NCBI RefSeq assembly: GCF_014217685.1
Contig: NZ_CP043654.1
Location: forward strand, 62,001-126,000
Length of the DNA stretch: 64,000 bases
Reading direction: 5' to 3'
Source of the DNA: Glaciihabitans sp. INWT7
Lineage (GTDB): Bacteria; Actinomycetota; Actinomycetes; Actinomycetales; Microbacteriaceae
Part shown: positions 1-8,935 of the stretch, piece by piece
Position numbering within the stretch: position 1 is the stretch's first letter
How the letters are laid out: the number at the start of each line of letters is the position of its first letter
Made by a program: the position numbers and the translations under genes
Notes under the pieces: generated by a model
Seen by the model: the letters and a program-made list of their open reading frames with translations, nothing else
Told to the model about the DNA's origin: nothing
Databases searched by the model: none

Positions 1-139
1 GACTTGTTCCCGCTCCGCTCGTCAGTTGCAGCGAGACCACCGCGTGTGGCGCGGAGGTGAGCTCGGTGATGCCGTACCGGAACGGGATCCGGGTCGCCAC
101 CGGAACGACCCGCACCTCGACATCGGTGACGTGGAACAC
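1..139 (-). CDS. Enolase-superfamily enzyme, N-terminal fragment
   Basis: The window edge cuts this gene, leaving about 46 N-terminal residues. The translation (VTDVEVRVVPVATRIPFRYG and onward) resembles the N-terminal capping domain of mandelate racemase / muconate lactonizing enzymes, which are sugar-acid dehydratases or racemases. A GTG at 139 is taken as the start. It lies 11 bases beyond the stop of the TIM-barrel gene and reads in the same direction, so it is probably the third gene of a sugar-catabolic operon. The catalytic barrel is outside the window, so the assignment rests on the N-terminus and context only. Confidence 0.55.
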   Translation of the reverse strand, partial: MFHVTDVEVRVVPVATRIPFRYGITELTSAPHAVVSLQLTSGAGTS

Positions 140-149
140 GAGTAAGAAC

Positions 150-965
150 TCAGGCGAACTGCGACATGTATTGCGCGAACTGCGGGATCACGACTTCTGG
201 CTCCTCGAGCTCTGGCACCCAGAACTTCTCCCACTCGAAACTGACGTAGCCCTCGAAGTTTCCGGCTTCCAGCAGGGCGATGAGTTCTGGAAGCGGCGCG
301 ATTCCCTGGCCGGTAAGAACGTAATCCTTGTCTTCGGCGACCATGCCCGCCGCGTCGCGCACGTGCAGATGCTTGATGAGCGACTTGAGCCCGTCATATG
401 AACTCTCGAGCGACTCGCCATGCCGGTAGGTGTGCATGAGGTCCCACAGCACTCCGATGTTCTCGCCCACCCCGTACGAGAACACCTCGAGCAGATCGGC
501 CGACTTGGACAGGGTTCCGTGAGTCTCGATCGCGGCCGTGACGCCGAGGTCGTGGACCACGTCGGCAAGAATCGCAAGCCCCTTCGCAACATCCGGAAAG
601 AAGCTCTGCGGGTTGTCGACGCCCTCCGGCGGCCCGGCGAAGATCCGGATCAGTGGTGCGCCGAGTTCCGAGGCCAATGTGGCGTAGCGCTTCGCATCTG
701 CTAGGTGGCGATCGAAGCCCTCTCCGGACCCGCTCTCGATCAGAACGCTGGTGTCGAGGCACGGAATCGCCAGGCCGGCATCCTCGAACTTGCGTCGGGT
801 TGTCTCGACGGCTCCGGGTGCGAAATCGGGAAGGCTCAGCAGATCGTTGGTTCCTTCGATTGTGCGGAGTTCCACACCGTCGTAGTGATTTTCCTCGGCC
901 AGCTGCACGATCTGATCGACGGTGTAAAACGGTGCGCCCAGGGTGCTGAAGGAGATCTTGACCAT
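150..965 (-). CDS. Sugar phosphate isomerase/epimerase (AP endonuclease family 2 TIM barrel)
   Basis: This 271-residue protein has the length and pattern of the xylose-isomerase-like TIM barrel family (IolE/IolI type), which isomerises or epimerises sugars using a metal held by Glu, Asp and His. Visible landmarks are the N-terminal FSTLG strand, an IETHG strand near residue 147, WDLMHT near 175 and the C-terminal FEWEK near 250. It follows the dehydrogenase gene by 21 bases and precedes an enolase-superfamily gene, so it likely acts in cytoplasmic oxidation of an inositol-like or keto-sugar substrate. The exact substrate cannot be read from the sequence. Confidence 0.9.
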   Translation of the reverse strand: MVKISFSTLGAPFYTVDQIVQLAEENHYDGVELRTIEGTNDLLSLPDFAPGAVETTRRKFEDAGLAIPCLDTSVLIESGSGEGFDRHLADAKRYATLASELGAPLIRIFAGPPEGVDNPQSFFPDVAKGLAILADVVHDLGVTAAIETHGTLSKSADLLEVFSYGVGENIGVLWDLMHTYRHGESLESSYDGLKSLIKHLHVRDAAGMVAEDKDYVLTGQGIAPLPELIALLEAGNFEGYVSFEWEKFWVPELEEPEVVIPQFAQYMSQFA

Positions 966-986
966 CGGTATCGGTTCTTTCTGTTC

Positions 987-2102
987 TCAGTTGTCGATGC
1001 TGCTGATGAATGCGTCGAAGTCGACGGCCGCACCGGTGCGTGCGGACTCGTAGATGGCGACCACCGTCGCGAGCGAGAGGAAGGCGTCTTCGACGCCGGC
1101 GCGCGGGGTGGACTCACCGCGCAACGCACTCAAGAAGTCGAGGTACTGACGGCGATGCCCGATGATCTCAACGGGGTGACCGCTGTAGGGGACCTCGTTC
1201 ACCATTCTCGATGCCTGATTGCCGAGCCCGGGGCCATTGAGACCGTAGTCGCCGACCTCTGCCCCACTCGATGCCACGTGATAATACGCGAGGGCATCCG
1301 CGTCGATGACAGCTGATCCCCGGTCTCCGTGTACTTCGATCCGCGGCGGGAGGCCGGGATAGGCGGCGGTCGTGTACAGCACGCTCGCCAGCGCCCCGCT
1401 CACGAACTCGATGACGGCCGCTGCCGTATCCTCGACTTCGATTCGTTCGTGAGCCAGGCGCCCGGAGCGTGCCAGCACTGACTTCGGACGTCCCATGAAC
1501 CAGACGAGCAGGTCGATCGAGTGGACGCCCTGGTTCATCAAGGCACCGCCGCCGTCGAGCTTCCAGGTGCCGCGCCATTCCCCGGAGTCGTAGTACTCCT
1601 GCGAGCGCCACAAAGAACCGGTCACGACACCAGACGTCATACGCCCGAACTCACCCGCGTCGATGGCGGCCTTGACGACCTCGCTCGATGGCTCGAAACG
1701 CTTTTGGCTGATCACAGCCCCGATGAGTTCTGGGTGGGCCCGAGCCGCTTTGACGACCTCCACTGCTGCAGTCGGAGTGACGTCCAGAGGCTTCTCAATC
1801 AGCACGTGCTTGCCCGCGTTGATCGCCGAGACTGCGTTGGCCGCGTGGTATCCGGTCGGTGTACAGATCACGACGACATCGACGTCCACGGAACTCAGTG
1901 CCGTCGCCAGGTCGGCGAATACTTCCGGGCGAACTCCGGTGCTGTCCGCGACCGCGTCAGCCAGCGCGGCCGAGTTCTTTTCCACCGGGTCGACGATGGC
2001 TGTCAGGCTGAACTCGGGGATGGAGTCGATGACGTCGGCGTGTGTTTTGCCGATGAATCCCGCTCCTACCAGCGCGACACGGAACGGGGCTTTCTCGGCC
2101 AT
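987..2102 (-). CDS. Gfo/Idh/MocA family oxidoreductase
   Basis: A 371-residue NAD(P)-dependent sugar dehydrogenase. The N-terminal Rossmann motif VALVGAGFIGKTH (residues 9-21) and the EKP motif (residues 103-105) are diagnostic, and the C-terminal half is the usual beta-sheet substrate domain. An open frame continues far upstream, but ATG 2102 is preferred: it has GAGGAG about 10 bases upstream and places the Rossmann fold at the correct distance. It is first in the operon with the TIM-barrel and enolase-type genes, consistent with oxidation of a cyclitol or sugar followed by isomerisation and dehydration. Confidence 0.92.
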   Translation of the reverse strand: MAEKAPFRVALVGAGFIGKTHADVIDSIPEFSLTAIVDPVEKNSAALADAVADSTGVRPEVFADLATALSSVDVDVVVICTPTGYHAANAVSAINAGKHVLIEKPLDVTPTAAVEVVKAARAHPELIGAVISQKRFEPSSEVVKAAIDAGEFGRMTSGVVTGSLWRSQEYYDSGEWRGTWKLDGGGALMNQGVHSIDLLVWFMGRPKSVLARSGRLAHERIEVEDTAAAVIEFVSGALASVLYTTAAYPGLPPRIEVHGDRGSAVIDADALAYYHVASSGAEVGDYGLNGPGLGNQASRMVNEVPYSGHPVEIIGHRRQYLDFLSALRGESTPRAGVEDAFLSLATVVAIYESARTGAAVDFDAFISSIDN

Positions 2103-2330
2103 TGAGATGCGACTCCTCAGGTGATGATTGTGATGCTCGGCACTCGCCGATGCCCTCGACGCTAGTGTGCGGGCTCGCGCCCAGTCGATTGCACTTTTCG
2201 GCCACAGAAAACAACAGACGGTAAAGAGGGCCTGGTTCATCACCCCGGGTGGTCGCTGAGTTCTCCCACGAAAGATGTAACTGCGACGCATCGGCATCTG
2301 GGGGGCGGATCGTTTGGCCTCGACGAATGA

Positions 2331-2480
2331 GGGGCCAAGAGCGCTTCGAGTGTCGCAACGACCGCCGACCTCAACCGGTACCGGGACAACCAAGTCCGAC
2401 CGTGGAAGAAGTTGGCATTCAACCCGGCAGGCATGACTCCGGAACGCGCACTCGCAATCGCCATGAAAGTGCTGGACTGA
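2331..2480 (+). pseudogene. Possible C-terminal gene remnant
   Basis: Between the oxidoreductase and the MarR gene (2103-2769) there is no convincing intact gene. One short frame reads protein-like to a stop at 2480 (contains DLNRYRDNQVRPWKKLAFNP and PERALAIAMKVLD), followed by an imperfect GC-rich hairpin at 2482-2515. It has no suitable start and I do not recognise the family. It may be the tail of a deleted gene; chance is not excluded. Confidence 0.25.
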
Positions 2481-2769
2481 ACCCGGCGCACCGGCCCCTC
2501 TGCTGCGCGCCGGGGCCATCCGTCCCGTGGCTGGCGACGGGCCGTCCCCTTGCGCTCCCCAAAGAAGAAGGCCGCTCACGACTGCGGCCGAGAAGCGCAG
2601 AAACAATCTCTGACCTCGGCAACTTCTGTAGTGGCGCCTGGGACGAAGGCAACGCCTGACTACCGAGGCGCGCAGGTCCAACCCGAAGTTAGCGCTTTGA
2701 GCGGTAACCCTTTGGTTCGATCGCGAGCCAATATTGGGCACACAGCTTGAATGCTGTTCCCTGCGGCGG

Positions 2770-3225
2770 CTATCCCCGTGAGTCAGCGATCATTCGCAGC
2801 TGTTTGCGGAGTTTCTCTGCATAGCGACCACCGAACTGGGCATCGACTTCTGCGTTCGCACGGAGAGTGACGTCAATGACTGTTTGACAGAACTTGGTGC
2901 CCAGTTCGGTGAGCGAGACCAGGGTTGCTCGGGCGTCCGCTGGGTCAGGGTGGGTTTGGACGTATCCAAGCGCTCCTACCTCCTGCACCATCGCGCTCAT
3001 CGCTTGCCTGCTTACTCCGGCCTTGCTGGCAAGTTCGGAGATGTGAGTGCCCCCGATCGTGAGGCCTGCGAATACGGGGACGTGCGCGGGTCGGATGTCC
3101 GGATAGCCCGCTTCGATTACTCGGATGAAAACAGTTCGGCTAAATGCTCCGGCCGCAGTCTCCAAGAGTCGGCCGACATCGTCCGCAGTTGCGGCCGCAT
3201 AGGCAGCCAGTACTTCGTCGCTCAT
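2770..3225 (-). CDS. MarR-family transcriptional regulator
   Basis: A 151-residue protein with a winged-helix layout: the recognition region ISELASKAGVSRQAMSAMVQ lies at residues 80-100, followed by a wing-like segment (THPDPADARATLVSLTELG). MarR proteins act as dimeric repressors relieved by small phenolics or oxidants. It is transcribed divergently from the redoxin gene, and the shared spacer contains a near-perfect inverted repeat. Autoregulation and control of the redoxin gene are therefore likely, though inferred. Confidence 0.9.
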   Translation of the reverse strand: MSDEVLAAYAAATADDVGRLLETAAGAFSRTVFIRVIEAGYPDIRPAHVPVFAGLTIGGTHISELASKAGVSRQAMSAMVQEVGALGYVQTHPDPADARATLVSLTELGTKFCQTVIDVTLRANAEVDAQFGGRYAEKLRKQLRMIADSRG

Positions 3226-3256
3226 TTGGAAACCACCTTGACAAAGTTAGGCAATT

Positions 3257-3279
3257 TGATTGACTATGATTGTCAATCA
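3257..3279. promoter_or_regulatory. Probable MarR operator
   Basis: TGATTGAC and GTCAATCA form an 8-bp inverted repeat separated by 7 bases in the divergent spacer. It overlaps TTGACT, a possible -35 for the redoxin gene, with CATACT at 3285-3290 as a possible -10 (19-bp spacing). Size and symmetry fit a MarR dimer site. Confidence 0.65.
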
Positions 3280-3314
3280 CGTTGCATACTATCATTTACC
3301 CTGAAGGAGAAATC

Positions 3315-3779
3315 ATGTCTGAAACTCTGACCGTCCCCACCCTCGGCGCAACAATGCCCGACATCGGACTGATTGGTCCGGATGGAAAGCATTCGACGCT
3401 CAGTCAGGAGCTGGGGGGCTCGAAGGCTGTGGTCTTCTTCATGAGAGCAAGCAACTGTCCGATCTGCCTGGCTCACGCGAAGACCATCCTGAAAATGCAA
3501 GCCGCAGGGGACCTCCGCGGGGCGAAGTTTCTCCTCGTTGCCCCCGGTGACGCCACGGAAGCGGCCACGGCACTAAAGCGGCTTGGATCCTCGAAAGCCG
3601 GAGTGTGGGCGTCCGGACGTAACCACGCCGCCGTCGGCCTCGGCACGTTCATGACCATCCAACACAGTGGCACATTCGTGCTGGACGGCGACGGCGGCAT
3701 CCTCCATGTGAAAACAGCCACGATCCCAGCCGCAAGCTTCTCCCGCTCCGCTGTCCTACAAGCACTCGCCCGCGAGTGA
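3315..3779 (+). CDS. AhpC/TSA-like redoxin family protein
   Basis: A 154-residue soluble thioredoxin-fold protein. The strand VVFFMRASNCPICLAH carries a C48-x2-C51 pair at the position of the peroxiredoxin/redoxin active site, which suggests peroxide or disulfide reduction in the cytoplasm. The start at ATG 3315 is chosen over 3270 because AAGGAG sits 6 bases upstream. Divergent pairing with a MarR regulator points to redox or drug-induced expression. The family assignment is by pattern only; the C-x2-C arrangement is more thioredoxin-like than classic 1-Cys/2-Cys peroxiredoxins. Confidence 0.75.
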   Translation: MSETLTVPTLGATMPDIGLIGPDGKHSTLSQELGGSKAVVFFMRASNCPICLAHAKTILKMQAAGDLRGAKFLLVAPGDATEAATALKRLGSSKAGVWASGRNHAAVGLGTFMTIQHSGTFVLDGDGGILHVKTATIPAASFSRSAVLQALARE

Positions 3780-4103
3780 GCCCTCAGGACCTGTTTTCGC
3801 ACGCGAGCTTGACGGCCCCTGCCTTCGCTCACGCTTCACTGCTAGCGAGGTAGGAAGGTCGGATGCAGTTTCTCCGGCGTTGCCCTCGCCGCACGTTGCT
3901 GTACAGACGGGCCGACCGAATCCCGACGATCAGAAGCGGGCCGGCTCCAGCCATCTCTGAGCCGTGGCGCGAGACTGCGCGATCTGGCCCGTCGCCCCAA
4001 TCATAGACACGCCTCGATCGCTAATCGACCCTGGACGGCCGGGCGGCTGGGAAGGACTGCTGAATGCCGAGAACGGCCGCTCCGCGTGCCCATTCCAGAA
4101 ATG

Positions 4104-4215
4104 GGTCTGTCTGTTTTCTTGTGTAACTGGCTCCGGCTAGTTGAGTCCTAGGCGGTCGCCGTAGGTCATTGCGAGTGTGTTCAGGATAGCTTTCCAGCCC
4201 GCGATTTCTCCGGTT
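4104..4215 (-). mobile_element. IS256-type element remnant (terminal 0.1 kb)
   Basis: The sequence from GGTCTGTCTG through TTGTGTAACTGG and the last transposase codons matches, with several mismatches, the 3' end of the two full IS256 elements further right (for example 12524-12640). Only the terminal inverted repeat and roughly 25 C-terminal codons remain, so a related copy was deleted here. From 3780 to 4103 I see no gene. Confidence 0.8.
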
Positions 4216-4250
4216 GGGCTCGCCTGTCTCATCTTGATGCACGCCGGGAC

Positions 4251-4652
4251 ATGGTTCGGTCGCAGAGCAGATTTTGCGCTATACAGATTGCTCGGTCGGG
4301 TGCCGACTATGCGCTTCGCTTTTCATCAATACGACTTTTGTCCATATTCGCAGCCCCGTCACCATTTCTGGTTGTGATTGCGTTGGTCTGCGCGGCCATC
4401 AGCGGGGGCAACGTGGAAGAGGCTGCATGTGCAGGAGCTGCCGCGTCGGTTGTCCTGATTTGTGTTGCTGTGGCTCGACTCCAAATGTTCGGGAAAGGCC
4501 TCGCGGTGGACCTTGACCGGGCCGGTTATCGTATCAATCGCCCGCCCCTCATCAGGAATAAGGGGTCCTTCATTCTTTGGCAAAACGAAAATCAACTTAC
4601 CGCTGAAATCATGGCCAGAGTCGGCCACGGCACTGCTCCGATCAAGAAATAG
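4251..4652 (+). CDS. Hypothetical membrane protein next to IS remnant
   Basis: A 133-residue frame with two hydrophobic stretches near residues 30-50 and 57-75, followed by a soluble tail. I do not recognise it. It begins just after the IS256 remnant, so its original start or promoter may have been removed, and the first 30 residues look atypical. From 4653 to 4865 no further gene is seen. Confidence 0.35.
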   Translation: MVRSQSRFCAIQIARSGADYALRFSSIRLLSIFAAPSPFLVVIALVCAAISGGNVEEAACAGAAASVVLICVAVARLQMFGKGLAVDLDRAGYRINRPPLIRNKGSFILWQNENQLTAEIMARVGHGTAPIKK

Positions 4653-4865
4653 GGCTGCAAGATCCCGCGGCGAAGAGTGCAGAAACATTGCTTGGTGGGC
4701 ACTCGACAGGGGTAAGAATTTCCTACCAGCAAGCAAGGATCCAGGTCGCCTCCCGATAGGCGTTTACGGTTCCACCAGCGGCAATTGCCATCTCGATGGT
4801 CGAGTGGCATCGAAGAATCGAGACCAAGCGCAGCCTATTTGCGCAGACCAGGCACCGAATGGCGT

Positions 4866-5224
4866 TCAGCGGATGTCGTGGTCGGGATTCTGGGCGTCGT
4901 AGGCGGTCCGTGACTGTCCGATGCTGTCGCGGTGTTCGAGCGACCAATCTGCGAGTTGTTTCACCAGGTGGGTGAGGCTGCTCCCGGTAGCGGTCAGTTC
5001 GTAGGTGACCTGTGCGGGGACGGTCGGGTAGACAGTCCGCGTGACCAAGCCGTCGCGTTCCAGGCGGCGAACGGTGAGGGTGAGCATGCGTTGCGAGATT
5101 CCGTCGATCGCTCGTTGCAGTTCGCGGAAGCGTCGAACGCCGGAGGCAAGCTCGACGATGACTAGGACTGACCATTTGTCGCCCACGCGGCTGAGCACAT
5201 CGCGGGGCCTTGGCCCTTGTTCTT
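4866..5224 (-). pseudogene. HxlR-family regulator, N-terminus lost to IS3 insertion
   Basis: The reading frame encodes a typical HxlR winged helix: [21 protein letters not shown], then [19 protein letters not shown] and the wing [18 protein letters not shown]. Such proteins are DNA-binding sensors, often of electrophiles or redox state. The family normally has a few more N-terminal residues; here the frame runs straight into the terminal repeat of the adjacent IS3 element, so the native start and promoter are gone. The DNA beyond the other IS end does not restore an HxlR N-terminus, indicating a rearrangement after insertion. Confidence 0.8.
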
Positions 5225-5244
5225 GGACACGGTGTCGTTTCGGT

Positions 5245-6153
5245 TTATGCCGCTTTCGTGAGCGTAGCGGACACGATGGTTTCGTATGCGTCGGGGCTGA
5301 TGTTGCCGATCGCGGAGTGCCGGCGACGGGTGTTGTAGCGGGTCGCCCAGCGGAACACGGCCCGGTAGGCGGTCGCTTGGTCGGGAAATGTTGGGACACC
5401 GTCGAGGAGCTCGCGTTTCAGCGACGCGTTGAACGACTCCGCGAGGGCGTTGTCCGCACTGGAGCCAACCGCGCCCATCGACTGAGTCACACCCATGCCC
5501 GTGCAGAGACGCGCGTAGTCCTTCGAGGTATAGACCGACCCATGATCCGAGTGAAAGACCGCACCGCGCAGCGAGCCGCGTTGATGCCAGGCGGCCCTCA
5601 ACGCGTCTTCGACAAGCTCGGTGCGCATATGGTCAGCCATCGCCCAGCCGGGCAGCTTCCTGGAACACAGGTCGATCACCGTGGCGAGGTAGAGGTTCGT
5701 GCCGTCAGCGATGGGCAGGTAGGTGATGTCGCCCACGTAGCGGAGGTTCGGGCTCTCAGCGGTGAAGTCGCGGCCCACCAGATCGGGGAACTTCCTGCCC
5801 GACTGGTCCGGGATTGTGGTCTTCACCCGGCGGCGCAACCGAATCCCCGCCAGTCCTTCCTGGCGCATCACGCGCGCCACACGCTTGTGGTTGACCCGTT
5901 GCCCGCCGGCCGCGTTCTCGTTCAGGTCGGCAGTGACTCTGGGGACACCGTAAGCGCGATCACCACCCTGGACCGGGTCCTGCACCTGCCGGATCTTTGC
6001 GGCTAATGCCGCGTCCGCGGCAGCCCTGCCGGCCCGAGCGGGCGCGGCGACCAGCCACGCGTAGAACGATGACCTAGACACCTCGACACCCTCACACAAC
6101 CGCTTCACGCCATAGGCGCCCTTGTGATCCTCGACGAACTGGAAGCGGGTCAC
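5245..6153 (-). CDS. IS3-family transposase OrfB (DDE integrase domain)
   Basis: This 302-residue protein has an N-terminal HTH_21-like segment ([20 protein letters not shown]) and an rve-type DDE core: [10 protein letters not shown] (first Asp), [12 protein letters not shown] (second Asp) and [15 protein letters not shown] (Glu). It carries out IS cut and strand transfer together with OrfA. Its start ATG overlaps the orfA stop (ATGA), which suggests translational coupling rather than the -1 frameshift used in many IS3 members. Confidence 0.95.
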   Translation of the reverse strand: MTRFQFVEDHKGAYGVKRLCEGVEVSRSSFYAWLVAAPARAGRAAADAALAAKIRQVQDPVQGGDRAYGVPRVTADLNENAAGGQRVNHKRVARVMRQEGLAGIRLRRRVKTTIPDQSGRKFPDLVGRDFTAESPNLRYVGDITYLPIADGTNLYLATVIDLCSRKLPGWAMADHMRTELVEDALRAAWHQRGSLRGAVFHSDHGSVYTSKDYARLCTGMGVTQSMGAVGSSADNALAESFNASLKRELLDGVPTFPDQATAYRAVFRWATRYNTRRRHSAIGNISPDAYETIVSATLTKAA

Positions 6154-6479
6154 CAGTTCGTCTCCCCGGCGAAATACTTCGCCGCCTGACGGAGAATGTC
6201 TCGCTCCGTTTCGAGCTTGCGGGCCTCAGCGCGAGACGCAGCCAGCTCCGCCTCCAACCGGACAACCCTCCCAGCGTGCGACTCGGATCGCCTCGCAGAC
6301 CCGAGGAACGCAGTCCCGGGCACCGTTACTTCGGAGCCGAGCCTGCCCACCCATTCCTTCAACGCACCACGGGAAATTCCCAGATCAGCCGCGATGCCCT
6401 TCACCGTCGCACCAGGCGTGGACTCGTATAAATCCACCGCCCGCCGACGAAACTCGTCCGTGTAACTCTTCCTAGCCAT
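6150..6479 (-). CDS. IS3-family transposase OrfA (HTH_Tnp_1)
   Basis: A 109-residue protein with MARKSYTDEFRRRAVDLYE followed by a helix-turn-helix (IAADLGISRGALKEWVGRL) and a leucine-zipper-like C-terminal coiled coil (ESHAGRVVRLEAELAASRAE onward). It recognises the IS ends and partners with OrfB. The coding frame ends at TGA overlapping the orfB ATG. Confidence 0.95.
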   Translation of the reverse strand: MARKSYTDEFRRRAVDLYESTPGATVKGIAADLGISRGALKEWVGRLGSEVTVPGTAFLGSARRSESHAGRVVRLEAELAASRAEARKLETERDILRQAAKYFAGETNW

Positions 6480-6614
6480 CTCTTGAATTCTCGCTTCCCC
6501 AGCATCGTGCTGGAATCAGCGTGTCCAAGAACCGGGGTTAAGTCCCGCGAATGCCGCAGTCGGGATGGTCTTCATTCCCGCAGGGATCGAGCAAGGCGGT
6601 TACTTGGATTAGCC

Positions 6615-6944
6615 ATGAGTGACAGCAAAGTCGCCGACCGCGGCAAATCGAGGGCGAAGCACTTGTGGTGGACCGTACCTTTGGCATTCGTGCTCGGGGT
6701 GCCACTTTGGTCAGTGGCTGGACTCACTTGGTGCGGGATAAGTGGATGCACCGGCGGCGGGTTTGGCGTCGATTCGCGCCATGTGAACATCGCTGTGGGT
6801 TGCACAATTAGCGCCGGAGTACTCATGTTCGTCGCAATCGCCGCCGTACCGTGGTTTCGCTCAGTCGTTGGGCGGTTGTTTATCGCGTTGGGAATCGGGG
6901 CGGCGTACGCGATCCTGGGTGCCGTGATTACCCACTCGCATTAG
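6615..6944 (+). CDS. Hypothetical membrane protein
   Basis: From ATG 6615 the frame encodes 109 residues with a basic N-terminus and three hydrophobic segments (near residues 18-36, 55-77 and 83-103). Between the first two is a short Cys/Gly-rich stretch. The frame is open further upstream to 6483, but the upstream part reads poorly, so 6615 is chosen. No family recognised and no operon partner. Confidence 0.6.
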   Translation: MSDSKVADRGKSRAKHLWWTVPLAFVLGVPLWSVAGLTWCGISGCTGGGFGVDSRHVNIAVGCTISAGVLMFVAIAAVPWFRSVVGRLFIALGIGAAYAILGAVITHSH

Positions 6945-7097
6945 GCAACGTGATCTTCATCCGTGACGTCGTTCAACCGGCTTCAAGGTCGAAGTCGTGG
7001 GCGGACCGTGAGCACCAACCCATTCCCGCTGAGGGTTCCGCTTCTGACACGAGGTCGGCATGCTCGGCGGGTGAAGACTGGGGCAGCGTCGATCGAG

Positions 7098-7760
7098 TTA
7101 GGTTTCTGGCGCGAACTCTTCCGCAATGATTCCCATTGAGGGTGTTGCTCGATAGGCCTCGATGGTCTCGTCAGCGAGGATCTGATCGATCGCATCCTCG
7201 GTACCAGCGACATAGACGCTCATCCCATAGATGTCGTTTCCGACCAGCCAAGCCCCGTCAGCTGGGACCCACCACTGTGGGGTGCGAGACCGTGGCGTTT
7301 CTTCGACAGATTCGCTGCCATCATCGAGGTCACCGGAGAGAACCAACATCGGTCGGCCCGGGGTGAGCTCAATCGTCACCGCGGGACGAAGATCGTCCTG
7401 AAATCCCGCGTATCCTTCCCAAACGAGGAAGAAGCACTCGGCGGGGGTCGTCGTGTGAGCGCGAAGGATCCTGGCCAGGCTACGCGCCGTTTCAGGATCG
7501 AGCGACCCTTCATCCGGTCGACCGTTGGATCGATCGTCCGCCACGTCGTACCACTCGGTCGTCGCGTCAACAACGAAGCCTCCGCCTGCGATCGATGCCC
7601 ACGATGCTCGCGGGGCGACGTCGGATCGTACGGGATTCATCACCCTCACGAATGCCGCACCTTTCAGCGGAAGGTACGCACCAATGGTCCGCTGCTCACC
7701 CTGTTGAGCTGCCATCGCTGAAACCACAGGTGGCACGGAAGTGGCCGGGTTCAAAGTCAT
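7098..7760 (-). CDS. Conserved hypothetical protein
   Basis: A soluble 220-residue protein rich in acidic and aromatic residues. Segments such as ECFFLVWEGY, RSRTPQWWVPADGAWLVGNDIYG and the terminal TPSMGIIAEEFAP resemble a common uncharacterised actinobacterial family in which WWVPADRAW-type motifs recur. I cannot assign a function. Such proteins are often encoded alone near accessory loci; an immunity-like role is only a guess. Confidence 0.7.
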   Translation of the reverse strand: MTLNPATSVPPVVSAMAAQQGEQRTIGAYLPLKGAAFVRVMNPVRSDVAPRASWASIAGGGFVVDATTEWYDVADDRSNGRPDEGSLDPETARSLARILRAHTTTPAECFFLVWEGYAGFQDDLRPAVTIELTPGRPMLVLSGDLDDGSESVEETPRSRTPQWWVPADGAWLVGNDIYGMSVYVAGTEDAIDQILADETIEAYRATPSMGIIAEEFAPET

Positions 7761-7933
7761 GCCAGCACTCTACGGTTGGCTCATCGAGAGCACCACCCTC
7801 AACCGCCCGGTCATGGTTCCCCTTACGGGCGGCCCTTCCGGCCCAAAAGTGGTCTAAAGAGTGCTCTCACGAGGGCGGGAAACTCCGCCCGGTGGTCGTC
7901 CCGCTGGGTTCGAAGCGGCGGTACTGCTTTTGT

Positions 7934-8248
7934 TTAGAGGTCAAGTTGCTGGGGTGGTTCGACGATCACGCGAAGGCCTGCCGCGCTGTTCGAGGAGGCG
8001 GCCAGAGCCTCGAGCCACAGTTTGTTGATCGAGGGATCTCTGCTGCCTAGATAGATGAATTGCAGTGGGATGGCGGGGGAGAGCCATATTGTGGTCCGGC
8101 CGCTGCCCGCGCTGGCTCCATGGTCGAAGCAGAATCCGAACGATTCGCCGCGACGCAGTTTGATCATGATCACGATCTGGAGATGGGCGAGGGTTCGGTC
8201 GTGGAATTCGATTCCGGGGTTGGCGTTACCGTAAACGAGTTGACCCAT
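7934..8248 (-). CDS. DUF7882-like small protein
   Basis: A 104-residue protein beginning MGQLVYGNANPGIEFHDRTLAHLQ and continuing with LRRGESFGF, TTIWLSPAIPLQFIYLG and INKLWLEALAASSNSAAGL. This matches the pattern I know for a short actinobacterial family, abundant in Microbacteriaceae and sometimes misannotated as DNA ligase (DUF7882). Function unknown. It supports the taxonomic placement. The remaining 8249-8935 stretch shows no gene I can defend; frames there are short and lack family features. Confidence 0.7.
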   Translation of the reverse strand: MGQLVYGNANPGIEFHDRTLAHLQIVIMIKLRRGESFGFCFDHGASAGSGRTTIWLSPAIPLQFIYLGSRDPSINKLWLEALAASSNSAAGLRVIVEPPQQLDL

Positions 8249-8927
8249 CGGAGATCCCTTCGACGTAGTTTCTGCCCGGATTGTGGACCCAGTCGCGGAG
8301 AACGCTGACTACCGCGTCGCTTCGTGTTTGCTCGCTCTGTCCGACTTCATCACGGGCCGCGACGGGCGCAAACCGATGACATCCCGCGGCTATCACGGGA
8401 GGTGTGTCGGATGAGGCGGTGATTGATGTGCTCATCGAAGCCACCAGGACCGGGCCGCGTCGCACATCACACTGACAGTGTGTGGTCCGAGATGCCAGCG
8501 GCGACTGACAGTGCCAGGCACCAACAGCGTTTTCAACCACCCCTCGCGGGTACTGGTGAGTAGTGGCCGTTTGAGGGGAATCATCATTGTTCTTTCTTGA
8601 CAGAGCACGGATACAGTCCGCCGCCAGGATCTAGAGCAACAACAGAAGGCTACGCCGCCGTAGTTGTGCGTGTGTCGGTGTGCGCGAGCAGCAAGGCAAT
8701 GGCCAGTTACGCACGGTGACCTGCGCCACCCTGCTGTTCGTGTTCCACTGTGGCTGTCGATCTCGAAATTCTGGCCACGCTCTGCCGTCTCTGACCAACT
8801 CATTCGGCCCAAGGGAGTGAGACAGCATCGAAACTCAGGGAGCGATCGAAGAACCGGCCTGATAGCGCGAACGCGGAAAACCGGTTCGCCGCCGCCCAAC
8901 GGGGATACGTCAGAGGATCCTCAAACA

Positions 8928-8935
8928 TTGTGGAG
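8928..8935. repeat. 8-bp target-site duplication of IS256 copy 1
   Basis: TTGTGGAG here is repeated immediately after the element at 10341-10348. Eight-base duplications are typical of IS256-family insertion, so copy 1 has not been rearranged since it inserted. Confidence 0.85.

Larger units (their letters stand above)
5225..6527 (-). mobile_element. IS3-family insertion sequence (copy A)
   Basis: About 1.3 kb bounded by TGGACACG and CGTGTCCA; the match extends outward as GTTCTTGGACACG / CGTGTCCAAGAAC (5219 and 6532), so exact ends could lie a few bases further out. It contains the two overlapping transposase genes orfA and orfB. No clear target duplication is visible. It truncates the HxlR gene on its left. 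Confidence 0.85.

Noticed and set aside
2103-2741. N-terminal extension of the Gfo/Idh/MocA gene to 2741
   Set aside because: The added 213 residues are basic and unlike the family; ATG 2102 has a Shine-Dalgarno and gives the standard length.
8249-8935. Several frames of 60-155 codons between the DUF7882-like gene and IS256 copy 1
   Set aside because: None has a good start site or recognisable family, and they overlap each other in all frames; the stretch is probably decayed DNA.
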